Below are positions 16,648 to 25,570 of a DNA stretch of 64,000 nucleotides, one piece after another. A model generated the notes under the pieces. That model was not told the origin of the DNA. It searched no databases and worked only from the letters and a program-made list of their open reading frames with translations. This DNA comes from Methylocystis sp. Sn-Cys (GTDB taxonomy: Bacteria > Pseudomonadota > Alphaproteobacteria > Rhizobiales > Beijerinckiaceae). The position numbers and the translations under genes were made by a program. The DNA is taken from contig NZ_JAERVJ010000002.1 in assembly GCF_016745395.1 (NCBI RefSeq), positions 434,001 through 498,000 on the forward strand, written 5' to 3'. The stretch's first letter is position 1. Each line of letters begins with the position of its first letter.

Positions 16648-18132
16648 ATGATGCCCGCATTTCGTCGCGCCGCTCTGGCGCTCGCGACGGCCTCTTCCCT
16701 TTGGCTCGCCGGCGCGGCCCACGCCAAAGGCCCCGATTCCCTCGCCGACCTCTCCGCGCAGGTTTCCGACGCCGTCGTCAATATTTCGGCGACGCAGACG
16801 CTCGAAACCAAACAGCGCGGCAAGGGCGGCGACGCGCCCGGGCTGCCGCCGGGCATGGGCCCCGGCGCGCCCTTCGACGATCTTTTCGAGGAATTCTTCA
16901 AGCGCCGCGGCCAGGGCATGCCCGACCTGCCGCGCCAGCGCAAATCCTCCTCGCTCGGCTCCGGCTTCGTCATCGACGCCTCCGGCATCGTCATCACCAA
17001 TAATCACGTGATCGCCGACGCCAGCGAAGTGACCGTCATTTTCAACGACGGCCAGAAGCTCAAGGCCGAAATTCTCGGCAAGGACCAGAAGGTCGACGTC
17101 GCGGTGCTGAAGGTGAAGCCGGAGAAGCCGCTGAAGGCGGTGAAATTCGGCGACAGCGACAAGGCGCGCGTCGGCGACTGGGTGCTCGCGGTCGGCAATC
17201 CGTTCGGCCTCGGCGGCTCGGTGACGGCGGGCATCGTCTCGGCCCGCAACCGCAACATCGATAGCGGCCCCTACGACAACTACATTCAGACCGACGCCTC
17301 CATCAACAAGGGCAATTCCGGCGGCCCGCTGTTCAACATGGATGGCGAGGTGATCGGCATCAACACGGCTATCCTCTCGCCCTCGGGCGGCTCGGTCGGC
17401 ATCGGTTTCGCGACCCCTGCCAACACCGTGCAGCCGGTGATCGACCAGCTCCAGCAATATGGCGAGACGCGCCGCGGCTGGCTCGGCGTGCGTATCCAGA
17501 ACGTCGACGACGCCATTGCAGAAACGCTCAGTCTCGGCGCCACGCGCGGCGCGCTGGTCGCGGGCGTCGACGACAAAGGCCCGTCGAAGCCTGCCGGAAT
17601 CAAGGCCGGCGACGTGATCGTGAAGTTCGACGGCAAGCCGATCAAGGAATCGCGCGATCTGCCCAAGCTCGTCGCCGCGACGCCCGTCGGCAAGGACGTC
17701 GATCTTGTCATCGTCCGCTCCGGCAAGGAAGAGACCAAGAAGGTCAGGCTCGGCCGTTTGGAGGACGGCGAGAAGGTCGCCTCGCGCGACGGCGGCGACA
17801 AGGAAAAGCCGGAAACGAATAGCCCGGCCTCCCAGAGCGCGCTGGGGCTGGAGCTTTCACGCCTCACCGACGATCTGCGCGCGCGCTTCCAGATCAAGGA
17901 CACGGTGAAGAACGGCGTGCTGATCACCTCCGTCGACCCGTCGTCCAACGCGGCGGAGAAGCGGCTGCAGCCCGGCGAAATCCTGCTCGAAGTCAATCAG
18001 GAGCCGGTGAACGAGCCCTCCGACGCCGTGAAGAAGATCAAGGCGCTGAAGGAGGCGGGTAAGAAGACGGCGCTGCTGATCGTGGCCAATGGCCAGGGCG
18101 ACGCGCATTTCGTGGCGCTGCCGGTAGACTAA
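16648..18132 (+). CDS. degP: Periplasmic serine protease DegP/HtrA (Do family)
   Basis: This 494-residue periplasmic protease/chaperone has a Sec signal at residues 1-26 (ends AAHA). The trypsin-like domain carries the catalytic triad His120 (TNNHVI), Asp150 (KVDVAVLK) and Ser224 (GNSGGP). Two PDZ domains follow, at about residues 275-365 and 395-490. It lies 60 bases after hflC and is likely cotranscribed, which links two envelope protein-quality systems. A family D repeat starts immediately after the stop. Confidence 0.95.
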   Translation: MMPAFRRAALALATASSLWLAGAAHAKGPDSLADLSAQVSDAVVNISATQTLETKQRGKGGDAPGLPPGMGPGAPFDDLFEEFFKRRGQGMPDLPRQRKSSSLGSGFVIDASGIVITNNHVIADASEVTVIFNDGQKLKAEILGKDQKVDVAVLKVKPEKPLKAVKFGDSDKARVGDWVLAVGNPFGLGGSVTAGIVSARNRNIDSGPYDNYIQTDASINKGNSGGPLFNMDGEVIGINTAILSPSGGSVGIGFATPANTVQPVIDQLQQYGETRRGWLGVRIQNVDDAIAETLSLGATRGALVAGVDDKGPSKPAGIKAGDVIVKFDGKPIKESRDLPKLVAATPVGKDVDLVIVRSGKEETKKVRLGRLEDGEKVASRDGGDKEKPETNSPASQSALGLELSRLTDDLRARFQIKDTVKNGVLITSVDPSSNAAEKRLQPGEILLEVNQEPVNEPSDAVKKIKALKEAGKKTALLIVANGQGDAHFVALPVD

Positions 18133-18133
18133 G

Positions 18134-18272
18134 CCCTCATCCGACCCTCGCTGACGCGAGGGCCACCTTCTCCCGCGAGCGGGAGAAGGAGAGAACCCGG
18201 AGGTTTCGGAACGCAGCTCCTTCTCCCGCTCGCGGGAGAAGGTGGCCCCGCGAAGCGGGGTCGGATGAGGGC
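18134..18272. repeat. Palindromic repeat, family D, copy 1
   Basis: The ends are CCCTCATCCGACCC and GGGGTCGGATGAGGG. The inner arms are CCACCTTCTCCCGC and GCGGGAGAAGGTGG, with a central CTTCTCCC...GGGAGAAGG pair. Other copies lie at 44791-44944 and 45301-45442. It separates degP from the convergent serB. Confidence 0.85.
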
Positions 18273-18278
18273 GATCCC

Positions 18279-19205
18279 TCACTCCCTAAAGTCGTTCTTC
18301 CGATACCCTTGCGCATACAGCAGCGCCGTCAGATCCGCGTGGTCGATCCGCGCCGCCGCGACGTCGGCCACCTTTGGCTTGGCGTGATAAGCGACGCCGA
18401 GCCCCGCTTCCCGCAACATATCGAGATCATTGGCGCCGTCGCCGATTGCGAGCGTCGCCACGGGGGCCAGTCCGAGCCTCTCGCGCAAGCCGACAAGCGC
18501 GGCGCGCTTGCCTTCCCTGCCCTGCACCGGCTCCACGACAACGCCGGTCAAGGCGCGCCCGACAATTTCCAGCCGGTTCGCGAAAGTCTCGTCGAAGCCG
18601 ATGCGCGCGGCGACCGGCGCGGTGAATTGCGTAAAGCCGCCGGTCACGAGCGCCGTATGCGCGCCATGCGCGCGCATGGTCTGCACGAGGACGCGGGCGC
18701 CCGGCGTGATCGTGATGCGCGCCACGATCGTCGCGATCTGGTCGAGCGTCACGCCGGCGAGCAGCGCGACGCGCTCCTTCAACGCGGCCTGGAAGTTCAG
18801 CTCGCCCGCCATTGCGCGCTCGGTGATGGCGGAGATGCGGTCGCGGATGCCGATGAGCCCAGCAAGCTCGTCGATGCATTCCTGCTCGATCATGGTCGAG
18901 TCCATGTCGGCGACGAGGAGACGCTTGCGGCGGCCTTCGGCCGGCTGAACGACAATGTCGATCGCCTCCCCGGCAAGCGCAGCCTGCAATCGCGCGCGCG
19001 CGACGTCCGGGTCTTGCGCGTCGAGGAAAACGTCGGCGGCGATGTCTGGCGCGAGCCAATCCAGCGTCCGATCGCCGAGCCCGGCTTCGCGCAAGGCGCG
19101 CTGGACGACCGCCTCGGTTAGCGCGACGCTATGTCCGGCAACAAAGGTTGCGACGATTCCCGCGCTCGACTCGCCTCCCGCTTGGTGGCCTAGTGTGTCA
19201 CTCAT
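18279..19205 (-). CDS. serB: Phosphoserine phosphatase SerB
   Basis: This 308-residue enzyme of serine biosynthesis belongs to the haloacid dehalogenase superfamily. The nucleophile motif DMDSTMI (DxDST) lies near residue 102, followed by LVTGGFTQF (motif II) and GDGANDLDML (motif IV). The N-terminal about 90 residues form the ACT-like part seen in long SerB proteins. ATG 19205 is preferred, because the in-frame ATG upstream would read through repeat family E. Confidence 0.93.
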   Translation of the reverse strand: MSDTLGHQAGGESSAGIVATFVAGHSVALTEAVVQRALREAGLGDRTLDWLAPDIAADVFLDAQDPDVARARLQAALAGEAIDIVVQPAEGRRKRLLVADMDSTMIEQECIDELAGLIGIRDRISAITERAMAGELNFQAALKERVALLAGVTLDQIATIVARITITPGARVLVQTMRAHGAHTALVTGGFTQFTAPVAARIGFDETFANRLEIVGRALTGVVVEPVQGREGKRAALVGLRERLGLAPVATLAIGDGANDLDMLREAGLGVAYHAKPKVADVAAARIDHADLTALLYAQGYRKNDFRE

Positions 19206-19215
19206 TTCGGAACCG

Positions 19216-19384
19216 TCATGGCCGGGCTTGTCCCGGCCACCCACGGCTCACCGAGGGACAGGGCCGGCTCTGTGCCAGAGACCGGTCCCGACGATGCGGG
19301 TGGTTTTCCGAGGTCGAAGTGGGCCCGCCCCACAAGAGCGACCATTGCGCGGCGTGGATGGCCGGGACGAGCCCGGCCATGACG
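19216..19384. repeat. Palindromic repeat, family E, copy 1
   Basis: The outer arms are GTCATGGCCGGGCTTGTCCC and a matching inverted GGACGAGCCCGGCCATGAC. Inner sequence with CCCACGG and CGTGGATGG also pairs. A related element lies at 38499-38637. It fills the gap between divergent serB and miaA. Confidence 0.75.
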
Positions 19385-19454
19385 ACGCGGCAAAGTGACT
19401 AAGTGTGGGTTGATCGCCTTTGACATCCAGCCCATTTCCGCCGCAATAGCCGCC

Positions 19455-20369
19455 ATGTCCCCGCGCGCCATTCTCATCGCAGGTCCCACAGCCTCGGGCA
19501 AGTCGGCGCTGGCGCTCGCCATCGCCGAGCGCGTCGGCGGCGCAGTGGTCAACGCCGACTCCATGCAGGTCTACCGTGACCTGCGCATCATCACCGCGCG
19601 GCCGACGCTAGAAGAAGAGACGCAGGCGCCGCATCTCCTCTTCGGCCATATCGATGCAGCAGTAAATTACTCCGTCGGCCGCTATCTCGCCGATCTCGCG
19701 CAGACGCTGGCCGACCTCGACACGCGCGGCGTGACGCCCGTCGTCGCCGGCGGCACGGGCATGTATTTCAAAGCCGCGCTTTACGGCCTTTCGGACATTC
19801 CCGCCGTGCCCGAGGAGGTGCGCGCGCAGGTGCGCGCGGCGGCCGAAGGCGCGAGCCCGCAGGAGCTTTACGCCGAGCTTTTGTCGAAAGACCCGGAGAC
19901 CGCGGCGCGGCTGCGCCCGACAGACCCGCAGCGCATTTTGCGCGCCCTCGAGGTTTTCGCCGCGACGGGCAAGCCGCTCGCTTCCTTCCAGGGGCCGCGC
20001 TCGACGCCACTACTCGACGCGGCGCAGTGCCCGGCCTTCTTTCTCGCGCCCGAGCGCGAGACGCTTTACGCGCGCATCGACGCGCGTTTCGACAAAATGA
20101 TGGAGATGGGCGCGCTCGACGAAGTGGCCCGCCTACGCGACCGCGATCTCGATCCCACGCTCCCGGCCATGCGCGCGCATGGCGTTCCGCATCTCATCGC
20201 CTATCTCGACGGCCGCATGTCCCTCGAAGAGGCGATCATGCGCGGCAAGATCGACACGCGCCATTACGCGAAGCGGCAATTCACTTTCGCGCGGCATCAA
20301 TTGCCTCACTTCGCGTGGCTCTCCACAGACGATCCGTGGGTTGCGGTCGAGGCCGCCTGTATCTGGTGA
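19455..20369 (+). CDS. miaA: tRNA dimethylallyltransferase MiaA
   Basis: This 304-residue enzyme adds a dimethylallyl group to A37 of tRNAs that read UNN codons. Motifs seen are the P-loop GPTASGKSALALA, NADSMQVYRDL, VVAGGTGMYFKAAL, and the C-terminal TRHYAKRQFTFARHQ. ATG 19455 is chosen because the family begins right at the P-loop strand; a GTG at 19395 would add 20 unrelated residues. The 3' end overlaps the convergent DUF155 gene by 64 bases. Confidence 0.94.
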   Translation: MSPRAILIAGPTASGKSALALAIAERVGGAVVNADSMQVYRDLRIITARPTLEEETQAPHLLFGHIDAAVNYSVGRYLADLAQTLADLDTRGVTPVVAGGTGMYFKAALYGLSDIPAVPEEVRAQVRAAAEGASPQELYAELLSKDPETAARLRPTDPQRILRALEVFAATGKPLASFQGPRSTPLLDAAQCPAFFLAPERETLYARIDARFDKMMEMGALDEVARLRDRDLDPTLPAMRAHGVPHLIAYLDGRMSLEEAIMRGKIDTRHYAKRQFTFARHQLPHFAWLSTDDPWVAVEAACIW

Positions 20370-21187
20370 AGATAATGCTGTCCGGAGAACATTTGGAACA
20401 GCGACAGGCCGATCTCCATGGCGATCAGCACGATGATGATCCATTCGAGCCGCACGGAGCGGTCCGCGTCGATGAGATCGGTGAGCGCCCGCGCGGTTTC
20501 GCCGATCACGTCGATCTTGGCGTTGAGCGTGCGTCCGCGCGCCTCCAGCTCATATTCGTCTTCGAGACGCGCATAGAGGCGTTCGAGGTCAGGGCGATCC
20601 CATAGAACGTCGGGCTTGTCCTCGACGGCGACGCGGCCCGAGACGCGATGACGCACGAGCAGCGTCTGGCCGATGAGCTCCAGCATGGATTTGCGCCGCC
20701 ATGGCGGGCGGCCCCTGCTGGCAAGCTCCGCCGCGAAAGGCTCGATCGTGTCGAAGACGGCATTGACGCGGCGCTCGTCGCGCGCCAGCGCCACGCTTTT
20801 CGCCAAGGCGTCGGCGATGACGAGCAGCCGCGCCTCGGAAAGATCCTTCACTGCAAGGCGGCCGTTCGGCAGCGGCTTGTCCTCGCCGTCATGCGTGATT
20901 TCGATAACGAGCGTCTCGTCGTCGCCCCGCGAGGCGCCGGCGACCCGCGCGCCGATCTTGGTGACGATCTCGTCCTCTTCGAGCGGCGAGAGTCCGAAGA
21001 GGACCGCGACGCCGAAGCGGTAAAGCACGGCGAAGCCCGCCTGCCCGGCATGGAAGGCGAGCGGCGCGGTCGACACCAGATCCGCCCGCTCCAACCCGAC
21101 GGTGTCGATGCGTTCGCCGAGCAGCAAGGCGCGCGCCGTCATGGTTTGCGCAACGGCGTGTGTCGCTCTGAGTTCAACGTCGGTCAT
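20306..21187 (-). CDS. RMD1/YagE (DUF155) family protein
   Basis: This 293-residue protein of the RMD1/Sif2 (DUF155) family is conserved from bacteria to mitochondria. Family features are the VLYRFGVAVLFGLSPLEEDEI segment near residues 54-74, the helical central part with VALARDERRVNAVFDTIEP, and a single C-terminal transmembrane helix (WIIIVLIAMEIGLSLFQMF). The tail is cytoplasmic or periplasmic and short. The function is not established. The end overlaps miaA by 64 bases in convergent orientation. Confidence 0.87.
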   Translation of the reverse strand: MTDVELRATHAVAQTMTARALLLGERIDTVGLERADLVSTAPLAFHAGQAGFAVLYRFGVAVLFGLSPLEEDEIVTKIGARVAGASRGDDETLVIEITHDGEDKPLPNGRLAVKDLSEARLLVIADALAKSVALARDERRVNAVFDTIEPFAAELASRGRPPWRRKSMLELIGQTLLVRHRVSGRVAVEDKPDVLWDRPDLERLYARLEDEYELEARGRTLNAKIDVIGETARALTDLIDADRSVRLEWIIIVLIAMEIGLSLFQMFSGQHYLHQIQAASTATHGSSVESHAK

Positions 21188-21332
21188 AATCGTCCCGCTT
21201 GAATCCTATTGTAGCCATATCGCGGCGGCGCCAAAATCACCATGGCCATGCCTTGCATGACGGCGGCAAAAACGCTAGCTAGCGCGGCAATCGACGCGAG
21301 ACGCTCACAAATCGTCGAAAGAGACAATTCAC

Positions 21333-21671
21333 ATGACTTATGTCGTCACGGAAAACTGCATCAAGTGCAAGTATATGGATTGCGTGGAAGTTTGCCCCGT
21401 CGACTGCTTCTACGAGGGCGAGAACATGCTCGTCATCCATCCGGACGAATGTATCGACTGCGGCGTCTGCGAGCCTGAATGCCCCGCCGAGGCGATCAAG
21501 CCCGACACCGAGGAAGGCCTTGAGAAGTGGTTGCAGTTGAACGCTGAAATGGCGCAGAATTGGCCGAACATCACCATCAAGCGCGACCCGCCCGCGGACG
21601 CCAAGGAATGGGACGGCAAGCCCGGCAAGTTCGAAGCCCAGTTCTCTTCCGAGCCTGGGCAGGGCGACTGA
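21333..21671 (+). CDS. fdxA: Seven-iron ferredoxin FdxA
   Basis: This 112-residue soluble electron carrier has cluster motifs [18 protein letters not shown] and [12 protein letters not shown], which match the [3Fe-4S]/[4Fe-4S] ferredoxins of the FdxA group. The C-terminal extension of about 55 residues ([19 protein letters not shown]) is typical of alphaproteobacterial FdxA. carD follows downstream, an arrangement common in the class. Confidence 0.95.
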   Translation: MTYVVTENCIKCKYMDCVEVCPVDCFYEGENMLVIHPDECIDCGVCEPECPAEAIKPDTEEGLEKWLQLNAEMAQNWPNITIKRDPPADAKEWDGKPGKFEAQFSSEPGQGD

Positions 21672-22093
21672 GATCGCCTCAAGCCGCCCGTCGCGAGCCG
21701 ATTCGTTTCGGCCGCCAGATGTGCGCCGGGCGGCGGCCCAATCTTTCCACATCCTTAACTTTGCTTGATAGCAGAGCGAATTTCGTAACTTACTGACGAG
21801 TTTCCGACCCTCCCGGCAAAAACCGGGCAAGGGTTGTTTTTGATTTTGGCGCCGCGGCGTGATATAGAGAATGGTAATAAACGCCGCTCGGCCGTCACGG
21901 GCCGACGACGGCTTGCCTCACAGCATGAGAAAGCGCGCGCCTTAGAGCGTCCGAATTCCCTATCTCGCCCGCGCCTCTGGCTTAAGGTGTCAGTTCAGAA
22001 ACTTGCCTGCCAAGACGCTTTGTTCGTCTCGCGGCAAGAGGACAGCAGGATCATCCCGTCTCCACAGCGGGATGCAAAAGGAGTGCCCCGCGT
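21672..22093. other. Intergenic stretch between fdxA and carD
   Basis: These 422 bases contain no supported gene. A hairpin (CCCTCCCGG...CCGGGCAAGGG) followed by TTGTTTTT at 21808-21843 may end fdxA transcription. The remaining about 250 bases are likely the carD promoter and leader. Confidence 0.6.
21808..21843 (+). terminator. Candidate terminator after fdxA
   Basis: CCCGG-CAAAAA-CCGGG with outer CCC/GGG pairing is followed by TTGTTTTTG. It lies about 135 bases after the fdxA stop. Confidence 0.55.
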
Positions 22094-23542
22094 ATGCCGT
22101 CCGCCAAGAAGAACGATATAACAAAGAAAGGGGTCGGCGCTACAGCTACCTCCGCGCGTTCTCAGGGATCGGCGTCGAAAAGCGGTAAAGCCGCACGCCC
22201 CGGCGCCGCGTCGGCAAGCGCCGCCGCGAAATCCGATGGCTCGAAAACGAGCAAATCCGCGACAAAGAACGCCAAGACTGCGACAAAGACGCGCGTTGAC
22301 GCGCCTGTGACGACCGCAGCGAAGGCGACGACAAAGACCAGCGGCAAAAGCGGCGCGGACGCTGCCGCCCGCAGCGCCGCGGCGTCCGGCGCGCGCGCGT
22401 CCACATTGGCAAAGAATGTCGCTGCGCGCGGGACTGTCGCCGCGGCCCCGGGCAAAGCCGGCGCAAAGACTGTCAGGTCCGCGGCGAAGACCGCCGCAAC
22501 CGCCGCCGTGAAGTCGGACGAAAAAATCACGCCCGCCAAGGCGCACAAGTCGGCGGCGTCCATCGAGAAACCGAAACCAGTGGCGAAGCCTGCCGCGGCG
22601 CCGGCCTCGGCCAACGCCGCCGCGCCGTCCAAGGCTGCCTCCGAGAAGGCTGCGCTCGCCACAGCTCCCGCCCGCAAAGCCGAGGCGACGAGAACCTTTG
22701 AACCCGTTACGTCCGCCGCGGCGCACAAGCCCGCACCGGCGGCCGCTGTTGCGCCAGCCCGCGACGCCAAGCCCCCCTTCCCCGCCAAACCGGCCGCCCC
22801 CGCGGCCGCCGCGGCGGCTGGCAAGACTTCATCAACCACGACAGCCGGCGAAGATAAAAAATTGGCAAAAAGAAACGAGCCCCCCGTTGAAACGGCGACG
22901 CCCGTCGCTGCCGAGAAGACCGTAACCGATTCAAAGGCCGTGGTGAAACCCGCGCCCGCGAAAACGAAACCGGCCGCGCAGAAGCACGGTTTCAAGCTCA
23001 ACGAATTCATTGTCTATCCGGCTCACGGCGTCGGCCAAATCATTGGCGTCGAAACACAGGAAGTCGCGGGCTTCAGCCTCGAGCTCTTTGTCGTCAGCTT
23101 CATCAAGGACAAGATGATCCTGAAGGTTCCGACGAGCAAAATCGCCAATGTCGGGATGCGCAAGCTCGCCGAGACCGGCGTGGTCGACAAGGCGCTCACG
23201 ACGCTTTCCGGACGCGCGCGCATCAAGCGGACAATGTGGTCGCGTCGCGCCCAGGAATATGAGGCCAAGATCAACTCCGGCGACCTCGTCACGATCGCCG
23301 AGGTGGTGCGCGACCTCTACCGTTCCGACACGCAGCCGGAGCAGTCCTATTCCGAGCGCCAGCTTTATGAGGCGGCGCTCGACCGCATGGCGCGGGAAGT
23401 CGCGGCCGTGCGCAAGCTGATAGACTCGGAGGCGCTGAAGCTGATCGAGTCCTTCCTGCAGAAGGGCCCGCGGCGCGGCGCGAAGGCCGACGCCGAAGCC
23501 GCCGACGACGGCGACGAAGAGGACGTCGATCGCGCCGCATAA
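22094..23542 (+). CDS. CarD-family transcription regulator with long Lys/Ala-rich N-terminal tail
   Basis: This 482-residue protein is about three times the usual CarD/CdnL length. Residues about 298-465 are a full CarD domain: GFKLNEFIVYPAHGVGQIIG is the RNA-polymerase-binding start, and the helical DNA-binding half holds RRAQEYEAKINSGDL. Residues 1-297 are a low-complexity tail of Ala, Lys, Thr, Ser and Pro (for example KTSKSATKNAKTATKTR), like histone H1 tails. ATG 22094 has AAGGAG 10 bases upstream, supporting the long form. CdnL proteins stabilise open promoter complexes, especially of rRNA genes; the tail probably adds non-specific DNA binding. A short acidic tail ends the protein. Confidence 0.85.
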   Translation: MPSAKKNDITKKGVGATATSARSQGSASKSGKAARPGAASASAAAKSDGSKTSKSATKNAKTATKTRVDAPVTTAAKATTKTSGKSGADAAARSAAASGARASTLAKNVAARGTVAAAPGKAGAKTVRSAAKTAATAAVKSDEKITPAKAHKSAASIEKPKPVAKPAAAPASANAAAPSKAASEKAALATAPARKAEATRTFEPVTSAAAHKPAPAAAVAPARDAKPPFPAKPAAPAAAAAAGKTSSTTTAGEDKKLAKRNEPPVETATPVAAEKTVTDSKAVVKPAPAKTKPAAQKHGFKLNEFIVYPAHGVGQIIGVETQEVAGFSLELFVVSFIKDKMILKVPTSKIANVGMRKLAETGVVDKALTTLSGRARIKRTMWSRRAQEYEAKINSGDLVTIAEVVRDLYRSDTQPEQSYSERQLYEAALDRMAREVAAVRKLIDSEALKLIESFLQKGPRRGAKADAEAADDGDEEDVDRAA

Positions 23543-24049
23543 GGGTCGCGCGCCGATCGACAAAGAAATGCCGAGAGCGGGATTTCCTGCTCTCGGTGCG
23601 GTCGCGTCTAGCCTTCGGGCGGCAGGGAGCCAGTCGCACGCAGCAGAAGCGGCGTGGTTAGCCCCTGCGCGCGAACGCCGCGACAACGATCTCCTCCCGT
23701 ATCGGGACGCGCTGCAACAGCGAGAGAGAGAGAGCGCCAGACCGAGGGCGCCGCGCAAACCACCCCAAACCTCATGCTGCTCGCGCGAAGCCGCTTAGCC
23801 AGCGCGTCGGTCGAAAAGCGCGCTGACACGGTGATGGGTAAGGCGACGAAAACCAAGCCCACCACGGCGAATATGAATGGCGGGGCGTAATCCAAGCAGG
23901 GCGCGTCGAAGCGAAGTCGACGCCGATCATCGAGCGGGGGTACCCCCAAACGAACTCGCGGCCTTTCTCGGCCCGGTCGATTTTGCTCCGATTCACCGCC
24001 CTCGCTCTCTCACGCGACCACAGACCTATTTCCTCCAAAGGCAGCGATC
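23543..24049. other. Intergenic stretch between carD and the orphan permease
   Basis: This stretch is 507 bases long. A 26-base hairpin at 23571-23596 (CCGAGAGC...GCTCTCGG) follows carD and may be a terminator. A minus-strand frame at about 23608-23949 contains a hydrophobic run (FIFAVVGLVFVALPITVS) but no family or ribosome site; it could be a remnant. No gene is called. Confidence 0.5.
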
Positions 24050-24835
24050 TCAGGAGAAAAATTTTCCGCGAAGAAAGCGCTCCCCCAGCAGGCCAAGGGC
24101 GAGAGAGACTGAGGCAAATTCGACGACATAGACTTTATTGACAATATAAGGATCGTAGTTGGTGTAATAGGCGGAGCGTAGCCACTCCACGATTTGAAAG
24201 AGGGGATTGTAGGAATAGTAATCACGCACCTCCTCAGAAAAAGCGTAAGACGGCTCATATACGCCAGAAAGCATATATAAAAGGACGGCAGCCAGAGTAA
24301 ATGCAACAAGAAAATATCCGCCAAATATTGCGCATGCAACAGTATTTATCGCTCCAAACCCTATCCCAAGATAGACAGCAGCAAGAACAGCCTGAGCTGC
24401 AACAATGTAATCAGTCGGGAAAAAGTCTATATCTAATGAATACATAAGCAACAGGTACAGACCCAGCACAATGAAAGCGTTTAGCACCTCCAGTATCCAT
24501 CTCGCGGCGATCAAATGCCCGGGCTTGAGAATCGGCATATTTAGTAGCATCCGCCCTTGGAATACAGCCATACCTAGCATTCTCGCGGGATAGAGACAGA
24601 GAATGTAGGGCACTACGCCTGTCGCCACGAACACGGCCGGACTCTCGCCGACAGGCGCGACATAATTCCTAAGTAGATAGGCGCCTGAAACGATGATGAG
24701 ATGGCTGAGCGGCCATGCGATCGCGATAAGATAGCCGAAATAGCTGGAGCCGAACCGCGTTCTCATATCCATCAGCAGAATGACTGAGATAACCCGGCCG
24801 AATTCCCTGATCTTGGCTAAAAGATTTGCCGACAC
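24050..24835 (-). CDS. ABC-2 type permease, polysaccharide-export-like, orphan
   Basis: This 261-residue protein has about six transmembrane helices in the layout of KpsM/Wzm-type ABC-2 export permeases. It starts with a short cytoplasmic N-terminus, then LLMDMRTRFGSSYFGYLIAIAWPL, whose RTRFG...YLxAxxxP is typical of capsule/O-antigen permeases. FSEEVRDYYSYNPLFQIVEWLR resembles the conserved YNPxxxxxEW motif near the end. No ATPase partner lies nearby. Its base composition is clearly lower in GC than its neighbours, with AT-ending codons, which suggests transfer from elsewhere. Substrate unknown. Confidence 0.8.
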   Translation of the reverse strand: MSANLLAKIREFGRVISVILLMDMRTRFGSSYFGYLIAIAWPLSHLIIVSGAYLLRNYVAPVGESPAVFVATGVVPYILCLYPARMLGMAVFQGRMLLNMPILKPGHLIAARWILEVLNAFIVLGLYLLLMYSLDIDFFPTDYIVAAQAVLAAVYLGIGFGAINTVACAIFGGYFLVAFTLAAVLLYMLSGVYEPSYAFSEEVRDYYSYNPLFQIVEWLRSAYYTNYDPYIVNKVYVVEFASVSLALGLLGERFLRGKFFS

Positions 24836-25071
24836 GATTCCCTCTGACTAAAAATCCGATCAGGCCGCACTATAGCTGAATAGCGGCGGAACGGAGGACA
24901 TGCGCCCCGACCATGCGCCTCTCATGCCCTCACCCCACTGCCCGGCTTGCGTCCCCAAGACAAGCCCGCGAGCGCCTCCCATCACGCGACAGCCCGCCGG
25001 GCGCCTTGCGTCCCGCCTCCCCATCGTCTATGCGGCATGGCTTCCCACGCTCGAGTAATGGATCACTTAAA

Positions 25072-25569
25072 GTGGCGAAGCCGAAGACGCCTGTCGCGAT
25101 CATTATGGGGTCCCAGTCCGACTGGGCGACCATGCGCCACGCCGTGGAGACCCTGAAAATCCTCGACGTCGGCTGCGACGCGCGAATCGTCTCGGCCCAT
25201 CGCACGCCCGAGCGGCTTTTCACTTTCGCCAAGGGGGCCGAGGCGTCTGGCTTCGAGGTGATCATTGCGGGCGCCGGCGGCGCCGCGCATCTGCCGGGCA
25301 TGACGGCCTCCATGACCAATCTCCCGGTTCTCGGCGTGCCGATCGAGTCCCAGGCGCTCAAAGGCATGGACTCCCTGCTCTCCATTGTTCAAATGCCCGG
25401 CGGCGTGCCGGTCGGAACGCTCGCCATCGGCAAGGCGGGCGCGATCAACGCCGCAATTCTCGCCGCCTCAATTCTCGCGCTGAGCGACAAGGCGCTCGCC
25501 GCGCGGCTCGCAGATTTCCGCGCAAAACAGACAGCGAGCGTCGCCGAGACGCCGAAGGAGGAGGCGTAA
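25072..25569 (+). CDS. purE: N5-carboxyaminoimidazole ribonucleotide mutase PurE
   Basis: This 165-residue enzyme of de novo purine synthesis moves the carboxyl of N5-CAIR to C4. The family motif [12 protein letters not shown] is near the start, then [20 protein letters not shown] and the C-terminal [10 protein letters not shown] region. GTG 25072 ([13 protein letters not shown]) gives the normal length; an upstream ATG would add about 53 atypical residues. purK follows after one base. Confidence 0.93.
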   Translation: MAKPKTPVAIIMGSQSDWATMRHAVETLKILDVGCDARIVSAHRTPERLFTFAKGAEASGFEVIIAGAGGAAHLPGMTASMTNLPVLGVPIESQALKGMDSLLSIVQMPGGVPVGTLAIGKAGAINAAILAASILALSDKALAARLADFRAKQTASVAETPKEEA

Positions 25570-25570
25570 C

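Noticed and set aside
22162-23010. Ala/Val/Phe-rich minus-strand frame opposite the CarD tail
   Set aside because: It is the mirror of the Lys/Ala low-complexity tail. The plus strand has the ribosome site and continues into a real CarD domain.
23608-23949. Minus-strand gene for a small membrane protein after carD
   Set aside because: One hydrophobic run only, no ribosome site, no family, and the ends have noise-like composition. Kept as a possible remnant in the intergenic note.
24835-25071. Riboswitch upstream of purE
   Set aside because: I looked for a purine or PRPP-type aptamer and saw no convincing conserved core; the region is short and partly coding-like.
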